NCBI RefSeq assembly: GCF_000025525.1
Contig: NC_013887.1
Location: 1,002,729-1,066,728, forward strand
Direction: 5' to 3'
Source of the DNA: Methanocaldococcus sp. FS406-22
GTDB lineage: Archaea > AGJL01 > Methanococci > Methanococcales > Methanocaldococcaceae
DNA length: 64,000 nucleotides
Below the pieces are notes generated by a model. That model was not told the origin of the DNA and made no database searches. It saw only the letters and a list, made by a program, of their open reading frames with translations. A program made the position numbers and the translations under genes. Shown here one piece after another: positions 55,870 to 64,000 of this stretch (position 1 is the first letter of the stretch; the number at the start of each line of letters is the position of its first letter).

Positions 55870-55975
55870 TGGTTTTTCAAAATATTTTGAGATAACTAAG
55901 GCACTGATGAACACCTTCTTTTAAGAAGGTGTTCAAATATTTCTTATAATTTTAATAAGTTTTGAAAAACCACTA
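55867..55975. repeat. Palindromic MITE-like element B, copy 2, overlapping a stop codon
   Basis: 109 bp with ends TAGTGGTTTTTCAAAA and TTTTGAAAAACCACTA, an inner hairpin AACACCTTCTT...AAGAAGGTGTT, and the core AACTAAGGCACTGATGAA shared with the copy at 32710. The first TAG is the stop of the DUF2115 gene. Confidence 0.8.
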
Positions 55976-56004
55976 TAAAACAAAAAATTAAGTAAAAAAT
56001 TAAG

Positions 56005-56169
56005 TTAAGCTTCTTTTTCGTTAATTTTACTTTTTAGATAATTTATTGCCTCTTCCTTAGTAACTTCTATCCAAATTCCTGACATCTCAATATATATCCT
56101 CCTCCCCTCTGGAAGAGATTTCAAGAAGTTAATTACTTCCTGAAACTCATTATTCACTGTTTTTTTCAT
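56005..56169 (-). CDS. Small protein overlapping gamma-prefoldin gene
   Basis: 54 residues from the ATG at 56169, which overlaps the prefoldin gene by 20 bp in another frame. Sequence features: a helix (NNEFQEVINFLKSLPEGRR), a strand pair (IYIEMSGIWIEVT) and a C-terminal helix. Translational coupling to the prefoldin gene suggests a linked role, but nothing more can be said. Confidence 0.7.
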   Translation of the reverse strand: MKKTVNNEFQEVINFLKSLPEGRRIYIEMSGIWIEVTKEEAINYLKSKINEKEA

Positions 56170-56593
56170 TTTCTTCCTCTTCTGCTTTTTCTTCCTCAGG
56201 TGTTTGCTGAGCTTCTGCAATTAAATCCTCTATTTTTGCATACAATTCAGCAATTGCCTGCTCTAAGACTAATCTAAATGCCAACAGCTTTTTAATTTCA
56301 TCTTCAATATATTTCAATGCCTCTTCATACTCTAACTCTGCAGATATATTCTGCCCAACTGAAACAACAACCTTGTCCATTTTTTCAACTTTCATCTCTA
56401 CTTGAGCTATACTACCGACAGGGACTAAGACAGTTTTTCCCTCTCCTAAGGTTTTTAAACCTTTTAATGTTGCTAATGACTGTCTCAATGTCGCTATTGT
56501 CGCATCCAATCTTCCAATTTCAGCTCTTAGACCTTCAATCTGAGCTATGTATGCTCTAACGGCTTCATTTATGTCTAAGACTTCATTTGCCAT
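56150..56593 (-). CDS. pfdA: Gamma-prefoldin (filament-forming alpha-class prefoldin)
   Basis: 147 residues: two coiled-coil helices (about 5-50 and 90-135) around the beta hairpins LGEGKTVLVPVGSIAQVEM and VVSVGQNISAELEY, with a Glu-rich tail. It is nearly the sequence I remember for M. jannaschii gamma-prefoldin, which assembles into long chaperone filaments rather than the usual hexamer. The ATG follows GGGGGTATAAT. Confidence 0.9.
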   Translation of the reverse strand: MANEVLDINEAVRAYIAQIEGLRAEIGRLDATIATLRQSLATLKGLKTLGEGKTVLVPVGSIAQVEMKVEKMDKVVVSVGQNISAELEYEEALKYIEDEIKKLLAFRLVLEQAIAELYAKIEDLIAEAQQTPEEEKAEEEENEKNSE

Positions 56594-56815
56594 ATTATAC
56601 CCCCTCTTTTTGTTATTTATTCTATTTTTCTATTTTTAAGTTATTTTTAATATTTCATAGGAAATTTACTTCACAATTATTGTATTAGTTAGAAGTTCTA
56701 TAAAAACTTTTTGGTGAAGTTCATATTTGTGACATAACTATAATCATCAAAAAGAATATAAAAGAAACTACTTAATAGAAAGCTTAATATCCTCACAAAA
56801 AAAGATGGTGAGTAA

Positions 56816-58159
56816 ATGAGAGCTGTAATTATAGGAAGTGGAGCTGCTGGATTAACAACAGCATCAACGATAAGAAAATACAACAAAGATATGGAAATTG
56901 TTGTAATAACAAAAGAAAAAGACATTGCCTACTCACCATGTGCAATTCCCTATGTTATTGAAGGGGCAATAAAAAGCTTTGATGACATAATTATGCACAC
57001 ACCAGAGGACTACAAAAGAGAGAGAAACATCGATATATTAACTGAAACGACAGTTGTAGATGTTGATTCAAAAAATAACAAGATAAAATGCATAGATAAA
57101 GATGGAAATGAGTTTGATATGGATTACGATTACTTAGTCTTAGCAACTGGGGCTGAGCCTTTTATTCCTCCAATTGAAGGTAAAGATTTAGAAGGAGTTT
57201 TTAAGGTTAGAACTATTGGAGATGGTAGAGCTATATTAAAATACATTGAAGAAAATGACTGCAAAAAAGTTGCAGTTGTTGGAGCTGGGGCTATTGGATT
57301 AGAGATGGCCTATGGTTTAAAATGCAGAGGTTTAGATGTATTAGTTATTGAAATGGCTCCGCAAGTGTTACCAAGATTCTTAGACCCAGATATGGCAGAG
57401 ATAGTTCAAAAGTATTTGGAGAGAGAAGGAATTAAGATTATATTATCAAAACCATTGGAGAAGATTGTTGGTAAGGAGAAAGTTGAAGGAGTTTGTGTTG
57501 ATAAAAAGTTATATGATGTTGATATGGTTATTATGGCTACTGGTGTAAGGCCAAATATTGAATTGGCTAAAAAAGCTGGCTGTAAAATAGGAAGATTTGC
57601 AATTGAGGTAAATGAGAAGATGCAAACCTCTATCCCAAACATATATGCTGTTGGAGACTGTGTAGAGGTTATAGATTTTATAACTGGAGAGAAAACACTA
57701 TCTCCATTTGGAACAACTGCTGTAAGGCAGGGTAAAGTTGCCGGTAAGAACATAGCTGGAGTTGAGGCAAAGTTCTACCCAGTTTTAAACTCTGCTGTTA
57801 GTAAAATAGGAGAGTTAGAGATTGGAGGGACTGGATTAACTGCCTTCTCTGCCAATTTAAAAAGAATTCCAATAGTTATTGGTAGAACCAAGGCATTAAC
57901 AAGGGCAAGATACTATCCAGGAGGAAAGGAGATTGAGATAAAGATGATATTCAATGAAGATGGTAGAGTAGTTGGATGCCAAATTGTTGGTGGAGAGAGG
58001 GTTGCTGAAAGGATAGATGCTATGTCCATAGCAATATTTAAAGGAGTTACTGCAGAGGAGCTTGCAAATATGGAGTTCTGTTATGCTCCACCAGTTTCTA
58101 TGGTGCATGAGCCATTGTCTTTAGCTGCAGAAGATGCTTTAAAAAAGCTTGAAAAATAA
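56816..58159 (+). CDS. NADH oxidase / CoA-disulfide reductase family flavoprotein
   Basis: 447 residues. FAD site VIIGSGAAGLTTASTI, single active-site Cys in SPCAIPYVIEG, NAD site VAVVGAGAIGLEMAYGL and second FAD site IYAVGDCVEV. It reduces disulfides such as CoA-S-S-CoA or oxygen/sulfur species, and may help protect this anaerobe from oxygen. The ATG follows GGTGAGTAA. Upstream is 220 bp of AT-rich DNA. Confidence 0.92.
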   Translation: MRAVIIGSGAAGLTTASTIRKYNKDMEIVVITKEKDIAYSPCAIPYVIEGAIKSFDDIIMHTPEDYKRERNIDILTETTVVDVDSKNNKIKCIDKDGNEFDMDYDYLVLATGAEPFIPPIEGKDLEGVFKVRTIGDGRAILKYIEENDCKKVAVVGAGAIGLEMAYGLKCRGLDVLVIEMAPQVLPRFLDPDMAEIVQKYLEREGIKIILSKPLEKIVGKEKVEGVCVDKKLYDVDMVIMATGVRPNIELAKKAGCKIGRFAIEVNEKMQTSIPNIYAVGDCVEVIDFITGEKTLSPFGTTAVRQGKVAGKNIAGVEAKFYPVLNSAVSKIGELEIGGTGLTAFSANLKRIPIVIGRTKALTRARYYPGGKEIEIKMIFNEDGRVVGCQIVGGERVAERIDAMSIAIFKGVTAEELANMEFCYAPPVSMVHEPLSLAAEDALKKLEK

Positions 58160-58184
58160 ATTTTTATTTTTTAGGTGATGAGAA

Positions 58185-59342
58185 ATGTATCAGTGGTTAT
58201 ATCCCATTATAACAGCAGTTGAAGCATTTTTAATAATCATATTTTTTAATAACCCTATAAATTTCAATTTTTTATTTGTAAATTTATACCTTAGAATTTC
58301 AGTAATATTTATTATGCTTTTGTTAATAGTTATAAGTCCTTATATTGTAGAGTGGTTTCTTAGTAGGATATCCTGTATATTTAAAAATACTAAAAATGAT
58401 ATAGACCGTTATTTGCAATTACTTGAGTTGTTTGCAGGATTGATTATTCTACTCAACATTTCGATATTTACTCTATTAGTATACTTAATATGGACTAACA
58501 GCACAAGCTTTGAAGTAGTTTCAAATATCCTAGATGCGATATATAACCAAAAATCTGAGATAATAGCACAAATTAGTAGACTATTGATTAATAGTTATAA
58601 AAATGACTTAAGATTGTGGATGTTTATTGTCTATTTTGTTTCATCTATTTACTTAGCTATTAAAAAACCGTTGAGAATACTTAACTACAGTATTACCGAA
58701 GTTAAAATAATCGGGATGTTGTATCTTCCTTTTATGTTAGGAATTCTTTTTTTCATACTTGCAGGTATATGCATTATAAAAAATTTTTCATTTTTACTAT
58801 TTTTTTCGATTCCTGTTTTCTTTATCATGGGATTGTCTGGTAAAATATACAATAAATATAAAAAGATTATAAGCAATTATGAAAATGTTGAAAGTCTCTG
58901 GAAGAGGTTAACTGATAATCAAAATAATAATTTTAAAAATGTTATTGATGAAATATGTGCGGGAGGAACAACATTACACATATTCTTATGGTCTTCTGCT
59001 ATAATGTTGTTAATTATGTCATTTTTAGATAGTTGCTGTACAATTATAATTTATATCTTCTTACTGTCTATCATTTTATATCTTCACTGGGCAGTCGCAG
59101 TTTTCTTTAACCCTATTCAAAAAATAGAAGAAATTAAAATTATTGGAGAAAATAATGGCCAATATAGTTTAATAAAAGACGCTTACCTTATAGAAGAAAC
59201 AGATAAAGAATATTCTATAATTTATAAGGATTTTCTTAAAAATAAAAGCAATATCTTGAAAGTCCCAAAAGATTCTTGTATCTTAAAGAATATAAAAACC
59301 CCATTAGATGAAATTAATGATAATGAAAATTCAGCTCAATAA
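58185..59342 (+). CDS. Multi-pass membrane protein of unknown function
   Basis: 385 residues with about seven to eight membrane segments (near 5-22, 32-53, 82-105, 150-168, 185-207, 210-226 and a double one at 268-312) and a soluble C-terminal ~70-residue beta-rich tail. The ATG follows TTAGGTGATGAGAA. It lies directly after the CoA-disulfide reductase gene and converges on sppA with a 12-bp overlap. I recognise no family; codon composition is more AT-rich than the neighbours, so it may be a recent arrival. Confidence 0.75.
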   Translation: MYQWLYPIITAVEAFLIIIFFNNPINFNFLFVNLYLRISVIFIMLLLIVISPYIVEWFLSRISCIFKNTKNDIDRYLQLLELFAGLIILLNISIFTLLVYLIWTNSTSFEVVSNILDAIYNQKSEIIAQISRLLINSYKNDLRLWMFIVYFVSSIYLAIKKPLRILNYSITEVKIIGMLYLPFMLGILFFILAGICIIKNFSFLLFFSIPVFFIMGLSGKIYNKYKKIISNYENVESLWKRLTDNQNNNFKNVIDEICAGGTTLHIFLWSSAIMLLIMSFLDSCCTIIIYIFLLSIILYLHWAVAVFFNPIQKIEEIKIIGENNGQYSLIKDAYLIEETDKEYSIIYKDFLKNKSNILKVPKDSCILKNIKTPLDEINDNENSAQ

Positions 59343-60275
59343 CTCAACTCTTCCATTAATTTTTTCCATTCCATATAAAACTTCTCCAATTCCTTTTCCA
59401 ATTCCATAGCCTAAATAGTATGCAATATAGTCAAGTCCAAATAGTCCCCTATTTTCCTCTAAACCATACTCAACAATTTCAGGATTTGAGACATTGGCAA
59501 GTTCTTCCAATTTTTTCAAAGCAGTTTCTTCAGTTCCAACCTCATCAACCAATCCAACTTTTTTAGCATCCTCTCCAGTGTATATTTTCCCATCTGCTAT
59601 TTTTAAGGTGTAATTTATGCTTAAATGCCTATGCTCTGCCACCCATTTGACAAAATCCATGTATGTTTCATTTATCATCTTTTGCAAATATTCCTTTTCT
59701 TCTTTAGTCATTGGTCTAAATGGAGAACCAATATCCTTATACTTCCCAGCTTTTATTGTAGTTACATTTATTCCAAGTTTTTTCATTAATCCATAGTAGT
59801 GAATTAAATCCATCCTAACTCCAATACTTCCAACTATTGAGTGTTTTTCAGCAACTATATAATCTGCAGGAGCTGAAACCATATAAGCCCCAGAAGCATC
59901 TAAACCCTCAACATAAACAACCACTGGCTTTTTCTTTGCCAATTCTTCAACTTTCCTTGCTAATTTTTCACTTGCTATAACTTCCCCTCCAGGAGAATTA
60001 ACAATTAATAAAACACCTTTAACTGAATCATCTTTTTCTAATTTATCTAATAAATTTATATAATACCTTGCATCTTTTTTAGTTTCTGGGAAGAGGCTAT
60101 CATCTTGATTATAGTCAAAATAGATTTCATTGCATAAATAAACCTTGGCTATTTTTTCCCCACCAAACAAATCAATATTTTCTCCTGATAAACTTATAAC
60201 TAACAATATACTTACTCCTACTAAACTAATTAAAATTATAAAAAGAATTAGAAGGATGATATAGATTTTTTTCAT
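59331..60275 (-). CDS. sppA: Signal peptide peptidase SppA (S49)
   Basis: 314 residues from the ATG at 60275 (GAGGGAGATA before it). One N-terminal membrane segment (about 3-28). Catalytic Ser in GLDASGAYMVSA and Lys in TIKAGKYKDIGSPFRPMT, plus NSPGGEV of the oxyanion region. It cleaves signal peptides and other membrane fragments. It is coupled to the upstream YhbY gene (16 bp apart). Confidence 0.94.
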   Translation of the reverse strand: MKKIYIILLILFIILISLVGVSILLVISLSGENIDLFGGEKIAKVYLCNEIYFDYNQDDSLFPETKKDARYYINLLDKLEKDDSVKGVLLIVNSPGGEVIASEKLARKVEELAKKKPVVVYVEGLDASGAYMVSAPADYIVAEKHSIVGSIGVRMDLIHYYGLMKKLGINVTTIKAGKYKDIGSPFRPMTKEEKEYLQKMINETYMDFVKWVAEHRHLSINYTLKIADGKIYTGEDAKKVGLVDEVGTEETALKKLEELANVSNPEIVEYGLEENRGLFGLDYIAYYLGYGIGKGIGEVLYGMEKINGRVELLS

Positions 60276-60291
60276 TATCTCCCTCAATTAT

Positions 60292-60681
60292 TTATTCTTT
60301 AATTGCCTTCTTCTTAAACTTCTCAAATAATTCAATAATTTTCTCATCCTTTTTAACCTTTTTCTTTGGTTTTTTAGCTAAATACTTTTTCCACCCTTCC
60401 CTTGGTCTAAATAAAGTTATGACATGCCCAACTACACTAACAACCTCGGCATCACATGCCTTAGCAAGCTTTTCAGCAATTTCATATTTATCTTCATATA
60501 ATAAGGCAGCTTTTCTTACTTTAACTTTTATCAAACCTCTTTCTTTCAACTGTCTATCAACCTCTTTAATAACCTTCTCACTTCCTTCCTTTCCAACCCA
60601 TACAACAGGTTCTAAGTGATGAGCTTTAGCTCTAAGCATTCTCTTCATTTTTCCAGTAAGTTTTCTTTTTTGTTCTTCCAT
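60292..60681 (-). CDS. CRS1-YhbY RNA-binding protein
   Basis: 129 residues from the ATG at 60681 (GGTGATATTT before it). It has the CRM-domain features KRMLRAKAHHLEPVVWVGKEG and the C-terminal Lys-rich tail. In bacteria YhbY binds the large ribosomal subunit; an RNA-binding, ribosome-linked role is likely. Confidence 0.92.
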   Translation of the reverse strand: MEEQKRKLTGKMKRMLRAKAHHLEPVVWVGKEGSEKVIKEVDRQLKERGLIKVKVRKAALLYEDKYEIAEKLAKACDAEVVSVVGHVITLFRPREGWKKYLAKKPKKKVKKDEKIIELFEKFKKKAIKE

Positions 60682-60804
60682 AAATATCACCAAAATAGTT
60701 TTTAATTTTATTACTGTAAATTTTTATTATTTATGTTATAAAGATTAAAAATAGTTAATGCAAGATATGGGTTTTAAACTATATAAATCTTAATGTTATC
60801 CTAT

Positions 60805-63800
60805 TTATTTCTTTCCTTTTTCTTTCATCGAAATGAATTCCATAACCTTTCTATGCAACTCTTCAATCATTTTCTTCTTATCTTCCATAAACACAACATC
60901 TGATGAGGCAGAAACAACCAAATTAAATGCAAATGGTGAAGGTGAAGGCAACTCTAAATAATAAACCTTCCTCTTCTTAATTTTTTCAAAGTAATCTAAG
61001 GCATTATCAATATCTAAGCTATCCTCTAAAATCTCCCTCAATGTTTCTCTATATAAGGGATGATTAACCTCTTTGCAGTATTTTAAAAGCATCTCAGCAT
61101 TAAACTGCTGTCTATCAACACTTATCCTCCTATTCATATACTTTCTCAAAATCATAAACCCTCTTGTAGCAACATGCCTAAACCTTCTTTTTAAAATTTC
61201 ACTCCTCTCAATACTTTCTTTCACATTTTTAACAATATCTAAGTTAAAAAGCTCAACAATATCTGCCCTCTTTATCTTCCTATTTTTTGGGAGTATTAAA
61301 GCAAATCCATAATCATTCACTGAAATTCTAACATTACATTTCTTTATTTTTGATATATAGTTGGCAAATGCCCTTGCTAATGCCTCATTAGCTCTCCTTC
61401 CAGCTACAAAGTGGAAGATGTAATATCTTCTCTTCTCCTCCTCAAAGCTCTCTATTAGCATTTTTTCATCATCTGGAACTACAGCAAATTTATCCTGCTC
61501 ATCTATATAGCTTTTAATTGCCTTAGCTGTCTTTTCATCGACCTCATATTTTTCTTTAATATCTTTAATATCTGAAGATAAAACTTCTTTCCTAAATCTT
61601 TCAATATCTAATGCTAAGTCATAAGCTAAAGGCAACTGCTCTGAAAACCATGCTGGAATAGTTGGTCTTTCATCAAAAACTTCTTTAACCCTAATTTTAT
61701 TTCCTCTACCTCCCAAATATTTATAAGTTCTTCCTCCTAATACGAAGATATCTCCTTTCATCAACTTCTCAGCAAACTCCTCCTCAACTTCTCCAACATA
61801 TTTTCCATCTGCTATAACATCAACTGCTGTCTCATCAGGAATAGTTCCAACATTCATATAATATATAGCTCTAACTGTCTTTCCTCTCTTTCCAAATTTA
61901 TTATCTTTAAGCCAGATTTTTGCATAGACATTTTTTTCTTCAATTCCACCAGCTAAATAATTTAAGACATCTAAGAAATCTTCTTTACTCAAATCTTTAT
62001 AAGGATAGGCTTTTTTAATTAGGTTGTATGCTTCATCTACATCCCAAACCTTCTCTAATGCCATTCCAACTAAATGTTGAGCTAAGACATCCAAACAGTT
62101 TTTTGGAATATGAACTTTATCTATTCTCCCAATTTTTGCATCATAAGCGAGAACAACATTCTCTACCAAATCATCCCTATCAAATGGAATTATTATCCCT
62201 TTACTTTTCTCATGCAACCTATGTCCACTCCTACCAATCCTCTGCAAAGCTCTCGAAACACTCTTTGGTGAGCCGAGAAGAATAACCAAATCAATACTTC
62301 CAATATCAACTCCAAGTTCAAGTGATGTCGAACTATTTTTTGAAATAAAGTTATTTACAATGTAATTTCCTGTTTTTGAGTTTATAATTCCATAAACTTT
62401 TTTAAGCTTTATAGATTTTATTTCTTTTATTCTATCAAAGAATATATCGCCTTCAGCCAATCTTAATAAGGACTCAATCTCTTCTATTACTTCTTTATTG
62501 TTAGTTTTTTTAGCATAATCTAAATATTTGTTCATGAGTTTTATTAAATTCCTTCTACTTATCTGCCTCTCTCCAACTTCAACTCTTTGTGGATTATAGA
62601 ATTTTTCTTTCTGAAGCTTATATGTGCTTATTCTCAATTTCTCTCTAATTTCTCTCAATTTCTTTCCAATGTTTGGGATAATATCTATATTACAATAACC
62701 CGCTGAAAATGCCTTTTTTATTAACTCCCTATCTTTTGTTCTCCAAATGTCCAATATATTAATAGCTTTTTCTAAATACTCTCCTCCTAATATTGATACA
62801 GTGTAAGAAACTCCTCTTTTCTTTATAATCCTCCCATTTAATTCATTTTCATAATTTATTTCTTGTTTTCTTACAGATGACATAATCCCAAAATACAGCA
62901 ATAAATCCCTTATTCCTTCAGCAAACCTCTTATTAAATGTTGAAAATCCAATTGAGTATAGTTTATTATCTTTTTTTATTTCTAAAAACCCGTCACCATC
63001 AAAATAACCAGATAAAAATGCCTTTTTATGCTCTAATGGAAGTTTATATAAAATCTCTGGAAACATTCCATTTTTTGATTTTCTCTTTTTATTACCTACC
63101 AAATTTTTAAACATGGTTTCTAAAACTGATGAAGATATTTCTAAGCAGTAGGTTGATTTATTAGCTCTCCTATAATGTGGTTTCATATTTAATTCTTCTA
63201 TTATTCTTTTTTCATATTCTTTTAATAGTTGCAAATCAGAGGAAAATAATCTTAAACATCCTGAAGTCCAAGAACCATCAGCCATCCAAAATCCAAGTAA
63301 TCTGGCTAAAAATGGTGTAAATGTTTTTATTTCCATGGGATATTTTTTCTTATTTGTTCTTATTATCTCAATATCCTCACTCTCAATTTTTATACTCAAT
63401 ATTTTTTCAATTTCTCTCAATACTTTTAATTTAAATGGACTTTCTCCTCTTAACTTTGCATTAAAATGACTTTTTTCCATCCCAATAATCTTTGAGAAGT
63501 TTTTTGAAGTTCCATATTTTTCTTTAATCTTCATCCTAATTTTTTCGAGAGTTGATTTTTTTAATCCAACATAAGCGTTATCTGGCAATAAATCCAGTAT
63601 ATTAATTTTCTCTCCATCATTCGGATACTTTCTTAATACTGCAATATAGTCTCCAACTTTTAAAGTTCTGCTTTCAACCCATTTTAATTCTCCATTAGCA
63701 ATAGTTAAAAACCTATGTTCCTTTGTGCATTTAATTTCAAAACCAAGATTGGTTTTTATTAAAAATCCGTCATTGTTGTAATCTCTTATATGTGGTTTAT

Positions 63801-64000
63801 CAAATTCAGTAAATTTTCCCTTAAAGTTATCAATTCCCAAGATTTTGTTATTGCTTTTTAAATCTTTTATTTCTATAAGCCCATTATTGGTTAATATCTT
63901 AGTATCTGGTGATACACAAACAACTACCTTAAGTTCTCCTTTTTTTAATTTCTCTTCAACTTCCAACCTATGTTCTCTACTTAAAGATGAGTGATGAGTT
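60805..64000 (-). CDS. Lhr-type DEAD/H helicase (5' end outside window), contains an intein
   Basis: Only the C-terminal part is present. The frame is open to the edge: before the TTG at 63966 it reads THHSSLSREHR, the usual Lhr sequence, so the gene continues beyond 64000. After removal of the intein (62335-63918), the extein joins KVVV to SSTSLELGVDIG (motif V region), followed by QRIGRSGHR (motif VI) and the winged-helix and C-terminal Lhr domain (to residue 1053 of the visible frame). Lhr acts in DNA/RNA unwinding and repair. Confidence 0.95.
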   Translation of the reverse strand, partial: THHSSLSREHRLEVEEKLKKGELKVVVCVSPDTKILTNNGLIEIKDLKSNNKILGIDNFKGKFTEFDKPHIRDYNNDGFLIKTNLGFEIKCTKEHRFLTIANGELKWVESRTLKVGDYIAVLRKYPNDGEKINILDLLPDNAYVGLKKSTLEKIRMKIKEKYGTSKNFSKIIGMEKSHFNAKLRGESPFKLKVLREIEKILSIKIESEDIEIIRTNKKKYPMEIKTFTPFLARLLGFWMADGSWTSGCLRLFSSDLQLLKEYEKRIIEELNMKPHYRRANKSTYCLEISSSVLETMFKNLVGNKKRKSKNGMFPEILYKLPLEHKKAFLSGYFDGDGFLEIKKDNKLYSIGFSTFNKRFAEGIRDLLLYFGIMSSVRKQEINYENELNGRIIKKRGVSYTVSILGGEYLEKAINILDIWRTKDRELIKKAFSAGYCNIDIIPNIGKKLREIREKLRISTYKLQKEKFYNPQRVEVGERQISRRNLIKLMNKYLDYAKKTNNKEVIEEIESLLRLAEGDIFFDRIKEIKSIKLKKVYGIINSKTGNYIVNNFISKNSSTSLELGVDIGSIDLVILLGSPKSVSRALQRIGRSGHRLHEKSKGIIIPFDRDDLVENVVLAYDAKIGRIDKVHIPKNCLDVLAQHLVGMALEKVWDVDEAYNLIKKAYPYKDLSKEDFLDVLNYLAGGIEEKNVYAKIWLKDNKFGKRGKTVRAIYYMNVGTIPDETAVDVIADGKYVGEVEEEFAEKLMKGDIFVLGGRTYKYLGGRGNKIRVKEVFDERPTIPAWFSEQLPLAYDLALDIERFRKEVLSSDIKDIKEKYEVDEKTAKAIKSYIDEQDKFAVVPDDEKMLIESFEEEKRRYYIFHFVAGRRANEALARAFANYISKIKKCNVRISVNDYGFALILPKNRKIKRADIVELFNLDIVKNVKESIERSEILKRRFRHVATRGFMILRKYMNRRISVDRQQFNAEMLLKYCKEVNHPLYRETLREILEDSLDIDNALDYFEKIKKRKVYYLELPSPSPFAFNLVVSASSDVVFMEDKKKMIEELHRKVMEFISMKEKGKK
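62335..63918 (-). other. Intein in the Lhr helicase, 528 residues, with LAGLIDADG endonuclease
   Basis: It begins with Cys (CVSPDTKILTNNG, N-terminal splicing block) and ends GNYIVNNFISKN before a Ser at +1. Block B is visible as CTKEHRFLT. The homing endonuclease dodecapeptides are LLGFWMADGSW (near intein residue 208) and LSGYFDGDGFLEI (near 305), both with their Asp. The penultimate residue is Lys instead of the usual His. It sits in a conserved helicase motif, the usual type of intein insertion site. Confidence 0.93.

Overview
The window is strongly AT-rich, with GC confined to structured RNAs. It carries archaeal information-processing genes (SRP54 and 7S RNA, FtsZ, prefoldin, Lhr helicase), methanogen-specific enzymes (methanogenesis marker 2, MptN, the methanopterin radical SAM methylase, CfbA/CbiX, PurP, PurO), BRE/TATA promoters, GGTGAT-type ribosome binding sites, an intron-bearing tRNA-Met and an intein. 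Together these point to a hyperthermophilic Methanocaldococcus close to M. jannaschii; the species cannot be fixed from sequence alone. Genes are running off both window edges (purP on the left, an intein-bearing Lhr helicase on the right).

Layout. 1-956: 3' part of purP. 957-1894: a ~365-bp CRISPR leader and a 9-repeat array. 2024-18575: secD, a SemiSWEET transporter, an inositol monophosphatase, pyruvate kinase, a DHPS-like protein, a PAC2 protein, DUF473, two exported proteins, a UPF1-like helicase, a radical SAM/TRAM protein, tRNA-Leu, tRNA-Met, UbiX, SRP54, and the DUF39-CBS plus NIL-ferredoxin homocysteine pair. 18576-20009: a second, near-identical leader and a 16-repeat array with the same repeat. 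20040-27195: pantoate kinase, a GC-rich ncRNA candidate, CfbA/CbiX, a site-2 protease, MarC, a PAPS-reductase-like protein, a RecJ-like nuclease and a stand-alone Cas6b-like RNA endonuclease. 27319-29689: an IS200/IS605 element (TnpA, TnpB) that has cut a small membrane-protein gene, flanked by remnants of a second CRISPR-like repeat family. 30161-60681: a long housekeeping block (fumarase beta, methanopterin genes, ftsZ, SRP RNA, purO, a HEPN-type pair, phosphate uptake, leuS, kamA, pheA, pgk, hemB, gamma-prefoldin, CoA-disulfide reductase, sppA, a YhbY protein). 60805-64000: Lhr helicase interrupted by a 528-residue LAGLIDADG intein.

The most unusual content is outside the conserved genes: (i) two CRISPR arrays and a Cas6b-type processing enzyme with no other cas gene in the window, including a spacer pair amplified three times; (ii) a second, decayed CRISPR-like repeat family around the IS605 element; (iii) several families of palindromic TAG...CTA elements, three of which begin exactly on the TAG stop codon of the upstream gene (leuS, hemB and a DUF2115 gene); (iv) two GC-rich structured intergenic islands that look like undescribed ncRNAs; and (v) gene-order joints, relative to M. 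jannaschii as I remember it, that fall at the CRISPR leaders and the IS element.
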